Assembly (NCBI GenBank): GCA_960531495.1
Contig: CAUIJY010000071.1
Coordinates: 1,612,001-1,676,000 of the forward strand
Reading direction: 5' to 3'
From: Zeus faber
Taxonomy: Eukaryota > Chordata > Actinopteri > Zeiformes > Zeidae
Length of the DNA stretch: 64,000 bases
This document shows positions 44,263 through 56,300 of the stretch, in pieces (within the stretch, counting starts at the first letter, position 1; each line of letters starts with the position of its first letter). The translations under genes and the position numbers were made by a program. The notes beneath the pieces are model-generated. The model was given only the letters and a program-made list of their open reading frames with translations. It searched no databases and was not told where the DNA came from.

Positions 44263-44938
44263 GCATTGTGTGCTGTGTGACGGGACGCTCGTTCCAAGTT
44301 TTAAGAATCAGCTGGTCTTCAGTTTCAAGTTCAAGTTCAAGTTCAAGAGATTATTTGTCACATACATATTGAAGTTTTTTCGACTTCTGTCCACTTTTGT
44401 TCAGCTGATTGGTCCGACTCGAGGCAGGGAGTTTTCTTAATGTTTGTCTGTCTTACAGAGGGGATCGGCGCATGGGCTCGTAAGCAGTCCAGCAGTGGAA
44501 CGCCATTCCTCCTGCTCCCAAGAGGATCATTATTATCCACAATTATTATAATGATCCTCAGTGATACATATAATTGTGGCCTGCAAGTTGAAATGAACAG
44601 TAAAACTTTCGCCATGTCGGCGCACCACAGCCATCTCCTTCCCTAAGCCCTTACCTGTGGGCAGAGACTTCCACAAGTTGTGCCTGAGCAGAGACCCGGT
44701 AGGGGCAGGGCGCCGAGTAAATGGCGCCCCGGAGTCTTTATGTTGTCCGCAGCCGGTGCTTGACTACTTTGTCCGCCACATTTATATTTTGAATTTTATT
44801 TTCAAGTTGTAATTTCTCTTACCTGTTTTACTTTAAAATGACACAGAATAATAATTTATTACTTGTTAATTGTGATGAAAAATTTTAGCTCAAAATTGTA
44901 TGCGAGCCATATACCGTCATCAAATGAGCCGTAATTGG
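44263..44938. other. Interior of the hAT remnant, heavily altered
   Basis: A short CAAGTT tandem (about 44319-44346) lies next to the transposase remnant. A 15-base stem pairs GAGGATCATTAT-type arms at 44522-44560. The rest includes a moderately GC-rich piece (44640-44760) and AT-rich DNA (44780-44900). No transposase catalytic motif was found, so the element is internally deleted or interrupted. Confidence 0.5.
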
Positions 44939-44966
44939 CTCGCGAGCCATAGGTTCCCGACCCCTG
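44939..44966 (-). repeat. hAT terminal inverted repeat (one end)
   Basis: From 44966 downwards the minus strand reads CAGGGGTCGGGAACCTATGG followed by CTCGCGAG. CAGGGGT-type ends with GGCTCGCGAGCC are typical of vertebrate hAT elements. The opposite end was not found to the left of the transposase remnant, so the element is truncated or its far end has diverged. Confidence 0.7.
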
Positions 44967-45772
44967 CTGTAGATTGATTCAATCTTTAAGCTTACTCAGA
45001 TCTTCCTTGATCGGAACAATATCTCAGTGAGTCGTCACCTTCACTTTTCGGGAATCTTGTGTTGCCTTTGCTGGACCTGTCCAGACGACTCCTTGTTGGA
45101 TATCTTACGGCCGGTCTCTGACTGCCGCTGGGCACACAACCTGGACATGAAGAGAGTCTCATCATCGTCGCCAGATTGTTGGATAAATTATCCTAGGTGG
45201 TCGGTGAGGTTAATCTGCCCGCTACAGGAAAACAAAACTGAGAGTATTAAAGATATTTATTCTGCAAAATAAAGAGAAAGATACCGTCATGCTTCAAAGC
45301 AGTGTTCTGATCAGTCTACCCCTATTACTGACGAAGAGGGCTTTATACCAAAGAGAGGTTGTGTGTCAGGTGTCATTTACAACTCTGATCCTCAGTCATA
45401 TCCCTGGGTGTTCCCCCAAACAGTGATTTAACAGTCAAACTTCGGTCACAGACACAATCCTACTGTACCATAAAACAAACACACAACGCTCTTTTAAGTC
45501 CCTCTTGTCCTTATCCTTATCTCCACACAAGGTTAAGTGAAGGATGGAATGTGGTCTGGTTTTTCCAATACTACAACTGAAATGTTTTAGACAGTTTTTA
45601 CACACAGACACACACAGACAATTTTTTTGTCTCTTTATATTAACTCTGAGTGACTCATAAAAACCCATAGACAATGAGTTTTATAACTAAGTAACATACA
45701 AAAGGCTATTGTCCTGTATAAAACATGTAAAACCTCATTCAAATAGTTGATCATGTGCATTTTTCTCTCACA
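44967..45772. other. Unassigned DNA
   Basis: Mixed-composition DNA without a supported gene. A + frame at 45027-45272 is Cys/Trp-containing but has no recognised domain. AATAAAG-type strings occur at about 45267. No repeat structure was identified. Confidence 0.4.
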
Positions 45773-46110
45773 GCCTACATACGTGCAACTGCGGCTCTAG
45801 CGCATGCCACTGTGATTGCACTGACGTTTCACCTTCTGGACTTGATAGACCTGCTGGCTAATTTAAGGGTCTTATTGGCCCGACTTAATGGCCTTGTTGG
45901 CCGACTTGAAGGACCTGCTGGATGCGTTGCCAAGCCCGCTTTGCGCACTCAAAGTTGTACTGCCACTGCGGTCCAGGCCTTTTGCCCGTTCCTCCAAGCC
46001 TGGCTGTCTGTTTGGGCCCACGAGTTCTGTGGAGCCTCAGCCTTCCGAGGGGTCTGAGGGTTCCGTGGGCCCTGGGTGTTCTGACATCATTGCTCTCAGC
46101 AATGCCTTGA
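45773..46110 (+). other. Exon-like segment (weak)
   Basis: An acceptor-like TTTTTCTCTCACAG ends at 45772, and a donor-like GAG|GTGAGG follows at about 46111. Between them lie about 340 bases richer in GC than the surroundings, open in more than one frame, with an imperfect repeat of a CTTGTTGGCC-GACTT unit coding Leu-rich heptads. No domain is recognised. It could be an exon of an unrecognised gene, a retained repeat, or chance. Confidence 0.25.
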
Positions 46111-47332
46111 GGTGAGGCCAATCTTTTTACTCTTAAGCCCTCACCACATGTAGCTGTACTTGGCTATACAGCGAGCTAAACACTCTTGCAATAAGTACCC
46201 AGAGACAGGAGCGCACTTTTGGTATCGTTAATGAAAGCGGTGTAAAACTGTGGAACAGTAGAGAAATATGCAGATAAACGATCAATCTCTATGCAGATGT
46301 AGATAACGTGTTAATACGTTGTCATAGCTCCCACATTGTATACATACAACAATAACATGAATTATCTCACAAATTGTGCTTTCTCAAGGGCAGTGAAGAG
46401 GCTGATGGAAGAGATGTTAATCCGGGTCTGGGACATGATCAGATTGGCTGAGTGTGCCTTGATCTGTTTATGCCTGTTCTGATTTTACTATTATATTATT
46501 ATACTATCATCCAAATGCTATGATGTTGCAATACTGACTGCGCGGGGGGCGCACCGGGAGGCAGAACAACCGTGTTTTGGTTGCATCTAAATTTTTTAGT
46601 ATGGCTTTTAAGTTGGTTTTTAACTGTATTTCTGTGTTTGTATTGGAACTGATTTTTTTAATCTGGCTTTTAAATCAGTTTTGAAACTGTATTTCTGTAT
46701 CAGGATTGGGTCTGAATTTTTGGGACACATCATCAGTAGTGGACCCCAGGACCATGGGGTGTTTGACCATTATCACTAGACACCCTCGCCTGAGGAAGGC
46801 CCTCCCGTGGTTGATCAAGCCTCGGAGTGTGTCCCATAGCCAATTGGAGTTCAATTTGGGTTATGCTCGATTGTGGGTAGGCAAAGAGTTTTGCTAAGCA
46901 TTAATTTAGAATGATTTATGTTAAGAGTTTTGCTAAACATTAATTTTGAATGACCAATTTACTAATGCTTCATGCAATTATGCCATGTCAAGGTTGGTAT
47001 GGTAAATTATAAAAAAAAAATAAAAGGTTACGTTTAATAGGTATGTATTTAGAGGTGTCTTGTGTTCCTACTTTGTGTCAGGGTCTTCTGTAGGTTCAGA
47101 ATGAAGTTAGATCCTCGGCACATCTGAATTTATGGGGCGTAGCTCCACCCATTTTTTGGAATAAACTCCTTTTATTTTCTTTGTTTTCTTCCAATAAAAA
47201 TCCTAATTGGTTTTAACCAATTGGGGATGGGGGGATGGGTTTTAACCAACTTCATCTTTCATTTTCATAAACGTCCTTTACTTACTCAACTTACTACGCC
47301 GGATCGAGCTGTACACTCTACCTTCATCCACT
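46111..47332. other. Unassigned DNA with a ~62 bp tandem duplication
   Basis: No gene is supported. At about 46590-46714 two units of roughly 62 bases, each with a TGGCTTTTAA-type string and AACTGTATTTCTGT, are repeated in tandem with visible divergence. A short GC-rich patch lies at 46538-46560. Confidence 0.5.
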
Positions 47333-47350
47333 CCCTCATTTTCATGAGGG
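47333..47350. other. Perfect hairpin at the right array junction
   Basis: CCCTCAT-TTTC-ATGAGGG forms a 7-base-pair stem with a 4-base loop. Its last base directly precedes the first A/G-rich satellite units. It may mark the breakpoint between island and array. Confidence 0.7.
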
Positions 47351-50300
47351 AAAGGAGGATAGAAAGAAGGAATGAATGAAAGATTGAAAGAAAGATTGAA
47401 AGAAAGATTGAAAGATTGAAGGAAAGAATGAAAGAAAGATTGAAAGAAAAATTGAAAGAAAGATTGAAAGAAAGATTGAAAGACTGAAGGAAAGAATGAA
47501 AGAAAGATGGAACGAAAGATGGAAAGAAAGATTGACAGAAAGAAAGATTGAAAGAAATATTGAAAGAAAGATTGAAAGATTGAAAGAAAGAATGAAAGAA
47601 AGATTGAAAGATTGAAAGATTGAAAGATTGAAAGAAAGAATGAAAGAAAGACTGAAAGATTGAAAGAAAAATTGAAAGAAAGATTGAAAGATTGAAAGAT
47701 TGAAAGAAAGATTGAAAGTTTGAAAGACAGATTGAAAGACTGAAAGAAAGATTGCAAGAAAGATTGAAAAAACAGAAAGATTTAAAGATAGAATAAAAGA
47801 AAGATTGAAAGAAAGATTGAAAAAAAAGAAAGATTGAAAGATTGAAAGAAATATTGAAAGAAAGATTGAAAGATTAAAATAAAGAATGAAAGAACGATTG
47901 AAAGAAAGATTGAAAGAAAGATTGAAAGAAAGATTGAAAGAAAGATTGAATGAAAGATTGAAAGAAAGAATGAAACAAAGATTGAAATAAAGAACGAAAG
48001 AAAGACTGAAAGAAAGAATGACGGACAGAAAGATTGAAAGAAAGAATGAAAGAAAGATTGAAAAAAAGATTGAAAGACTGAAAGAAAGAATGAAAGAAAG
48101 ATTGAAAGATTAAACAATTGAAAGAACGATTGCAAGAAAGATTGAAAAAAGAAAGATTGAAAGAAAGAATGAAAGACTGAAGGAAAGAATGAAAGAAAGA
48201 TTGAAAGATTAAAAGAAAGAATGAAAGAAAGATTGAAAAATTGAAAGATTGAAAGAAAGACTAAAAGAAAGAAAGAACGATTGAAAGAAAGATTGAAAGA
48301 AAGAATGAAAGAAAGAATGAAAGAAAGATTGAAAGAAACAATGAAAGAAAGATTGAAAGATTAAAAGAAAGAATGAAAGAAAGATTGAAAAATTGAAAGA
48401 ATGAAAGAAAGACTAAAAGAAAGAAAGAACGATTGAAAGAAAGATTGAAAGAAAGAATGAAAGAATGAATGAAAGAAAGATTGAAAGATTAAACAATTGA
48501 AAGAAAGATTGCAAGAAAGATTGAAAAAAGAAAGATTGAAAGAAAGAATGAAAGAAAGATTAAAAGAAAGATGGAAAGAAAGTTTGAAAGAAAGAAAGAT
48601 TGAAAGAGATAAAAGAAAGATTGAAAGAAATAATGAAAGAAAGATTGAACGATTGGAAGAAATATTGAAAGTGAAAAATTGAAAGTAAGAAAGATTGAAA
48701 AAAGAATGAAAGAAAGATTGAAAGAAAGAATGAAAGAAAGATTGAAAGATTGAAATATTTAAAGAAAGAATGAAAGAAAGATTGAACGATTGAAAGAAAG
48801 ATTGAAAGAAAGATTGAATGATTGAAATATTTAAAGAAAGATTGAAAGATTGAAAGAAAGAATGAAAGAACGATTGAAAGAAAGAATGAAAGAAAAATTG
48901 ACTGATTGAAAGAAATATTGAAAAAAGAAACATTGAAAGAAAGAATGAAAGAAAGATTGAAAGAAAGATGGAAAGAAAGATTGAAAGAAAGAAAGATTGA
49001 AAGAAATAATGAAAGAAAGATTGAACGATTGGAAGAAATATTGAAAGATAGAAAAATTGAAAGTAAGAAAGATTGAAAGAAAGAATGAAAGAAAGATTGA
49101 AAGATTGAAAGAAAGAATGAAAGAAAAATTGAAAGATTGAAAGAAAGATTGAAAGAAAGATTGAAATATTGAAAGAAAGATTGAAATAAAGATTGAAAGT
49201 TTGAAAGAAAGATTGAAAGAAAGATTTAAAGAAAGAAAGATTGAAAGAAATATTGAAAGAAAGATTGAAAGATTGAAAGAAAGATTGAAAGAAAGAATGA
49301 AAGAAAGATTGAAAGATTGAAAGATTGAAATAAAGAATGAAAGAAAGATTGAAAGATTGAAAGATTGAAATAAAGAATGAAAGTTTGAAAGAAAGATTGA
49401 AAGAATAACAAAAGAAAGATTGGAAGAAATATTGAAAGATGGAAAAATTGAAAGTAAGAAAGATTGAAAGAAAGAATTAAAGAAAGATTGAAAGATTGAA
49501 AGAAAGAATGAAAGAAAGATTGAAATATTGAAAGAAAATATTGAAATAAAGATTGAAAGTTTGAAAGAAAGATTGAAAGAAAGATTTAAAGAAAGAAAGA
49601 TTGAAAGAAATATTGAAAGAAAGATTGAAAGATTGAAAGAAAGATTGAAAGAAAGAATGAAAGAAAGATTGAAAGATTGAAATAAAGAATGAAAGTTTGA
49701 AAGAAAGATTGAAGAAAGATTTAAAAAAAGAAAGATTGAAAGTAAGAAAGATTGAAAGACATATTGAAAGAAAGATTGAAAGATTGAAAGAAAGATTGAA
49801 AGAAAGAATGAAAGAAAGATTGAAAGAAAGATTGTAAGACTGAAGGAAAGAATGAAAGAAAGATTGAAAGAAAGAAAGATTGAAAGATTGAATGATTGAA
49901 AGATTGAATGATTGAAAGATTGAAAGAAAGATTGAAAGAAAGATTGAATGACTGAAAGATTGAAAGAAATATTGAAAGTTTGAAAGAAAGATTGAAAGAC
50001 TGAAAGATAGATTGAAAGATTGAAGATTGAAAGATTGAAAGAAAGATTGAAAGAAAGATTGAACGACTGAAAGATTGAAAGAAAGATTGAAAGTTTGAAA
50101 GAAAGATTGAAAGAATATAAGAACGATTGAAAGAAAGATTGAAAGTAAGATTGAAAGTTTGAAAGAAAGATGGAAAGAAAAATTGAAAGATTGAAAGATT
50201 GAAAGAAAGAATTAAAGAAAGATTGAATGATTGAAAGATTGAAAGAAAATTTGAAAGAAAGATTGAAGAAAGAAAGATTTAAAGAAAAAAAGATTTAAAG

Positions 50301-53300
50301 AAAGATTGAAAGACTAAAAGTAAGAATGAAAAAAAAGATTGAAAGAAAGATTGAAAAGAGAAAGAAAGATTGAAAGAAAGATTGAAAGAAAGATTGAAAG
50401 AAAGAATGAAAGTTTGAAAGAAAGATTGAAAGAAAGATTGAAAGAAAGATTGAAAGACTGAAAGAAAAAATGAAAGAAAGATTAAAAGAGAGATTGAAAG
50501 ATTTAAAGATTGAAAGATAGAATGAAAGATTGAAAGAAAGAATGAAAGAATGAATGAAAGATTAAAAGATTGAAAGAAATATTGAAAAAAAGAAAGATTG
50601 AAAGTAAGAAAAATTGAAAGAATGAATGAAAGAAACAAAAAAAGACTGATAAAAAGAAATAATGTTTGAGAGATCAAAATATTTAAAGAAAGAAAGATTG
50701 AAAGAAAGGTTGAAAGATTGAAAGTTGTAAAGAAAGATTGAAAGAAAGATTTAAAGAAAGATTGAAAGACTAAAAAAAAGAATGAAAGAAAGATTGAAAG
50801 GTTGAAAGAAAGAATGAAAGAATGAAAGAAAGATTGAAAGATTGAAAGAAAGATTGAAAGAAAGATTGAAAGATTGAAAGTTGTAAAGAAAGATTGAAAG
50901 AAAGATTTAAAGAAAGATTGAAAGACTAAAAAAAAGAATGAAAGAAAGATTGAAAGGTTGAAAGAAAGAATGAAAGAATGAAAGAAAGATTGAAAGATTG
51001 AAAGAAAGATTGGAAGAAAGAATGAAAGTATGAAAGAAAGATTGAAAGATCGAAGGAAAGATTGAAAGAACGATTGAAAGAAAGAATGAAAGAATGAAAG
51101 AAAGATTGAAAGATTGAAAGAAAGATTGAAAGTAATAAAGATTGAAAGAAGGAATGAAGGAAAAATTGAATGTTTGAAAGACTGAAAGAATGAATGAAAG
51201 AAAGCTTGAAAGAAAGATTGAAAGAAAGATTTTAAGAAAGGTTGAAAGACTGAAAGAAAGAATGAAAGAAAGAATGATTGAAAGATTGAAAGAAAGAATG
51301 AAAGATTGAAAGAAAGAATATAAGAACGATTGAAAGAAAGATTGAAAGTAAGATTGAAAGTTTGAAAGAAAGATTGAAAGAAAAATTGAAAGAAAGATTG
51401 AAAGACTGAAGGAAAGAATGAGTGAAAGATTGAAAGAAAGATTAAAAGAAAAAAAGATTGAAAGTATTAAAGACTGAAAAAAATATTGAAAGAAAGATTG
51501 AAAGATTGAAAGATAGAATGAAAGAAAGATTGAATGATTGAAAGATTGAAAGAAATAATTAAAGAAAGATTGAAAGACTGAAAAAAATATTGAAAGAAAG
51601 ATTGAAAGATTGAAAGATAGAATGAAAGAAAGATTGAAAGATTGAAAGATTGAAAGAAAGAATGAAAGAAAGATTGAAAGACTGAAAGAAAGAATGAAAG
51701 AAAGATTGAAAGTGCGAAAGAAAGAATGAAAGAATTAAAGAAAGATTGAAAGAAATATTGAAAGAAAGAATGAAAGATTGAAAGAAAGAATGAAAGTAAT
51801 AAAGATTAAAAGAAGGAATGAAGGAAAAATTGAATGTTTGAAAGACTGAAAGAATGAATGAAAGAAAGCTTGAAAGAAAGATTGAAAGAAAGATTTTAAG
51901 AAAGGTTGAAAGAATGAAAGAAAGAATGAAAGAAAGAATGATTGAAAGATTGAAAGAAAGAATGAAAGATTGAAAGAAAGAATATAAGAACGATTGAAAG
52001 AAAGATTGAAAGTAAGATTGAAAGTTTGAAAGAAAGATTGAAAGAAAAATTGAAAGAAAGATTGAAAGACTGAAGGAAAGAATGAGTGAAAGATTGAAAG
52101 AAAGATTAAAAGAAAAAAAGATTAAAAGTATTAAAGACTGAAAAAAATATTGAAAGAAAGATTGAAAGATTGAAAGATAGAAAGAAAGAAAGATTGAAAG
52201 ATTGAAAGATTGAAAGAAAGAATGAAAGAAAGATTGAAAGACTGAAAAAAATATTGAAAGAAAGATTGAAAGATTGAAAGATAGAATGAAAGAAAGATTG
52301 AAAGATTGAAAGATTGAAAGAAAGAATGAAAGAAAGATTGAAAGACTGAAAGAAAGAATGAAAGAAAGATTGAAAGTGCGAAAGAAAGAATGAAAGAATT
52401 AAAGAAAGATTGAAAGAAATATTGAAAGAAAGAATGAAAGATTGAAAGAAAGAATGAAAAAAAGATTGTAAGAAAGAATGAAAGAAAGATTGAAAGATTG
52501 AAAGAAAGATTGAAAGAAAGATTGAATGTTTGAAAGAAAGATTGAAAGAAAGATTTAAAGAAAGATTGAAAGATTGAAAGAAAGATTGAAAGATAGATTT
52601 AAAGAAAGATTGAAAGACTGAAAGAAAGATTGAAAGAAAGAAAGATTTATAGAAAGAATGAAAGAAAGATTGAAAAAAGAAAGATAGATTGAAAGAAAGA
52701 TTGAAAGATTGAAAGAAAGAATGAAAGAAAGATTTTAAAAAAGATTGAAAAAAAGAAATATTGAAAGAAAGATTGAAAGACAGATTGAAAGACTGAAGGA
52801 AAGAATGAAAGAAAGATGGAAAGAAAGATGGAAAGAAAGATTGAAAGAAATAAAGATTGAAAGAAATATTGAAAGAAGGATTGAAAGATTGAAAGAAAGA
52901 ATGAAAGAAAGATTGAAAGAAAGATGGAAAGAAAGATTGAAAGAAAGAAAGATTGAAAGAAATAATGAAAGAAAGATTGAACGATTGGAAGAAATTTTGA
53001 AAGATAGAAAAATTGAAAGTAGGAAAGATTGAAAGAAAGAATGAAAGAAAGATTGAAAGATTGAAAGAAAGAATGAAAGAAAGATTGAAAGATTGAAATA
53101 TTGAAAGAAAGAATGAAAAAAAGATTGAAAGATTAAACAATTGAAAGAAAGTTTGCAAGAAAGTTTGAAAAAAGAAAGATTGAAAGAAAGAATCAAGAAA
53201 GATTGAAAGATAGATGGATTGAAAGATTCAAAGAAAGAAAGATTGAAAGAATAACAAAAGAAAGATTGAAAGATTGGAAGAAATATTGAAAGATAGAAAA

Positions 53301-56300
53301 ATTGAAAGTAAGAAAGATTGAAAGAAATATTGAAAGAAAGATTGAAAGATTGAAAGAAAGATTGAAAGAAAGAATGAAAGAAAGATTGAAAGAAAGATTG
53401 AAAGACTGAAGGAAAGAATGAAAGAAAGATTGAAAGAAAGATTGAAAGAAAGAAAGATTGAAAGAATGAATGATTGAAAGATTGAATGATTGAAAGATTG
53501 AAAGAAAGATTGAAAGAAAGATTGAACGACTGAAAGATTGAAAGAAAGATTGAAAGTTTGAAAGAGAGATTGAAAGACTGAAAGATAGATTGAAAGATTG
53601 AAGATTGAAAGATTGAAAGAAAGATTGAAAGAAAGATTGAACGACTGAAAGATTGAAAGAAAGATTGAAAGTTTGAAAGAAAGATTGAAAGACTGAAAGA
53701 AATAATGAAAGAAAGATTGAAAGAAAGAATGAAAGAAAGATTGAAAGAAAGATGGATAGAAAGATTGAAAGAAAGAAAGATTGAAAGAAATAACAAAAGA
53801 AAGATTGAAAGAAATAATGAGAGAAAGATTGAACGATTGGAAGAAATATTGAAAGATAGAAAAATTGAAAGTAAGAAAGATTGAAAGAAAGAATGAAAGA
53901 AAGATTGAAAGATTGAAAGAAAGAATGAAAGAAAGATTGAAAGATTGAAATATTGAAAGAAAGAATGAAAGAAAGACTGAAAGATTGAAAGAAAGATTGA
54001 AAGAAAGATTGAAAGATTGAAATATTTAAAGAAAGATTGAAAGAAAGAATGAAAGAACAATTGAAAGAAAGAATGAAAGAATGAAAGAAAAATTGAAAGA
54101 TTGAAAGAAAGAATGAAAGAACGATTGAAAGATTGAAAGATTGAAAGATTGAAAGAAAGAATGAAAGAAAGATTGAAAGAAAGATGGAAAGAAAGATTGA
54201 AAGAAAGAAAGATTGAAAGAAAGAATGAAAGATTGAAAGAAAGAATATAAGAACGATTGAAAGAAAGATTGAAAGTAAGATTGAAAGTTTGAAAGAAAGA
54301 TTGAAAGAAAAATTGAAAGAAAGATTGAAAGACTGAAGGAAAGAATGAGTGAAAGATTGAAAGAAAGATTAAAAGAAAAAAAGATTGAAAGTATTAAAGG
54401 TAGAATGAAAGAAAGATTGAAAGAAAGATTAAAAGACAGATTGAAAGACTGAAGGAAAGAATGAAAGAAAGATGGAAAGAAAGATGGAAAGAAAGATTGA
54501 AAGAAAGAAAGATTGAAAGAAATATTGAAAGAAAGATTGAAAGATTGAAAGAAAGAATGAAAGAAAGATTGAAAGATTGAAAGAAAGAATGAAAGAAAGA
54601 TTGAAAGAAAGATGGAAAGAAAGATTGAAAGAAAGAAAGATTGAAAGAAATAATGAAAGAAAGATTGAACGATTGGAAGAAATTTTGAAAGATAGAAAAA
54701 TTGAAAGTAGGAAAGATTGAAAGAAAGAATGAAAGAAAGATTGAAAGATTGAATGAAAGAATGAAAGAAAGATTGAAAGATTGAAATATTGAAAGAAAGA
54801 ATGAAAAAAAGATTGAAAGACTGAAAGAAAGAATGAAAGAAAGATTGAAAGATTGAAAGAAAGAATGAAAGAAAGATTGAAAGATTGAAATATTGAAAGA
54901 AAGAATGAAAAAAAGATTGAAAGACTGAAAGAAAGAATGAAAGAAAGATTGAAAGATTAAACAATTGAAAGAAAGTTTGCAAGAAAGTTTGAAAAAAGAA
55001 AGTTTGAAAGAAAGAATGAAAGAAAGATTGAAAGATAGATGGATAGAAAGATTGAAAGAAAGAAAGATTGAAAGAATAACAAAAGAAAGATTGAAAGATT
55101 GGAAGAAATATTGAAAGATAGAAAAATTGAAAGTAAGAAAGATTGAAAGAAAGAATGAAAGAAAGATTGAAAGATTGAAAGAAAGCTTGAAAGAAAGATT
55201 GAAAGAAAGATTTTAAGAAAGGTTGAAAGAATGAAAGAAAGAATGAAAGAAAGAATGATTGAAAGATTGAAAGAAAGAATGAAAGATTGAAAGAAAGAAT
55301 ATAAGAACGATTGAAAGAAAGATTGAAAGTAAGATTGAAAGTTTGAAAGAAAGATTGAAAGAAAAATTGAAAGAAAGATTGAAAGACTGAAGGAAAGAAT
55401 GAGTGAAAGATTGAAAGAAAGATTAAAAGAAAAAAAGATTAAAAGTATTAAAGACTGAAAAAAATATTGAAAGAAAGATTGAAAGATTGAAAGATAGAAT
55501 GAAAGAAAGATTGAAAGATTGAAAGATTGAAAGAAAGAATGAAAGAAAGATTGAAAGACTGAAAAAAATATTGAAAGAAAGATTGAAAGATTGAAAGATA
55601 GAATGAAAGAAAGATTGAAAGATTGAAAGATTGAAAGAAAGAATGAAAGAAAGATTGAAAGACTGAAAGAAAGAATGAAAGAAAGATTGAAAGTGCGAAA
55701 GAAAGAATGAAAGAATTAAAGAAAGATTGAAAGAAATATTGAAAGAAAGAATGAAAGATTGAAAGAAAGAATGAAAAAAAGATTGTAAGAAAGAATGAAA
55801 GAAAGATTGAAAGATTGAAAGAAAGATTGAAAGAAAGATTGAATGTTTGAAAGAAAGATTGAAAGAAAGATTTAAAGAAAGATTGAAAGATTGAAAGAAA
55901 GATTGAAAGATAGATTTAAAGAAAGATTGAAAGACTGAAAGAAAGATTGAAAGAAAGATAGATTTATAGAAAGAATGAAAGAAAGATTGAAAAAAGAAAG
56001 ATAGATTGAAAGAAAGATTGAAAGATTGAAAGAAAGAATGAAAGAAAGATTTTAAAAAAGATTGAAAAAAAGAAATATTGAAAGAAAGATTGAAAGACAG
56101 ATTGAAAGACTGAAGGAAAGAATGAAAGAAAGATGGAAAGAAAGATGGAAAGAAAGATTGAAAGAAATAAAGATTGAAAGAAATATTGAAAGAAGGATTG
56201 AAAGATTGAAAGAAAGAATGAAAGAAAGATTGAAAGAAAGATGGAAAGAAAGATTGAAAGAAAGAAAGATTGAAAGAAATAATGAAAGAAAGATTGAACG

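Noticed and set aside
44522-44560. AT-rich stem-loop as a terminator or small RNA
   Set aside because: The arms are short and AT-rich within a decayed transposon. No promoter boxes or conserved RNA pattern accompany them.
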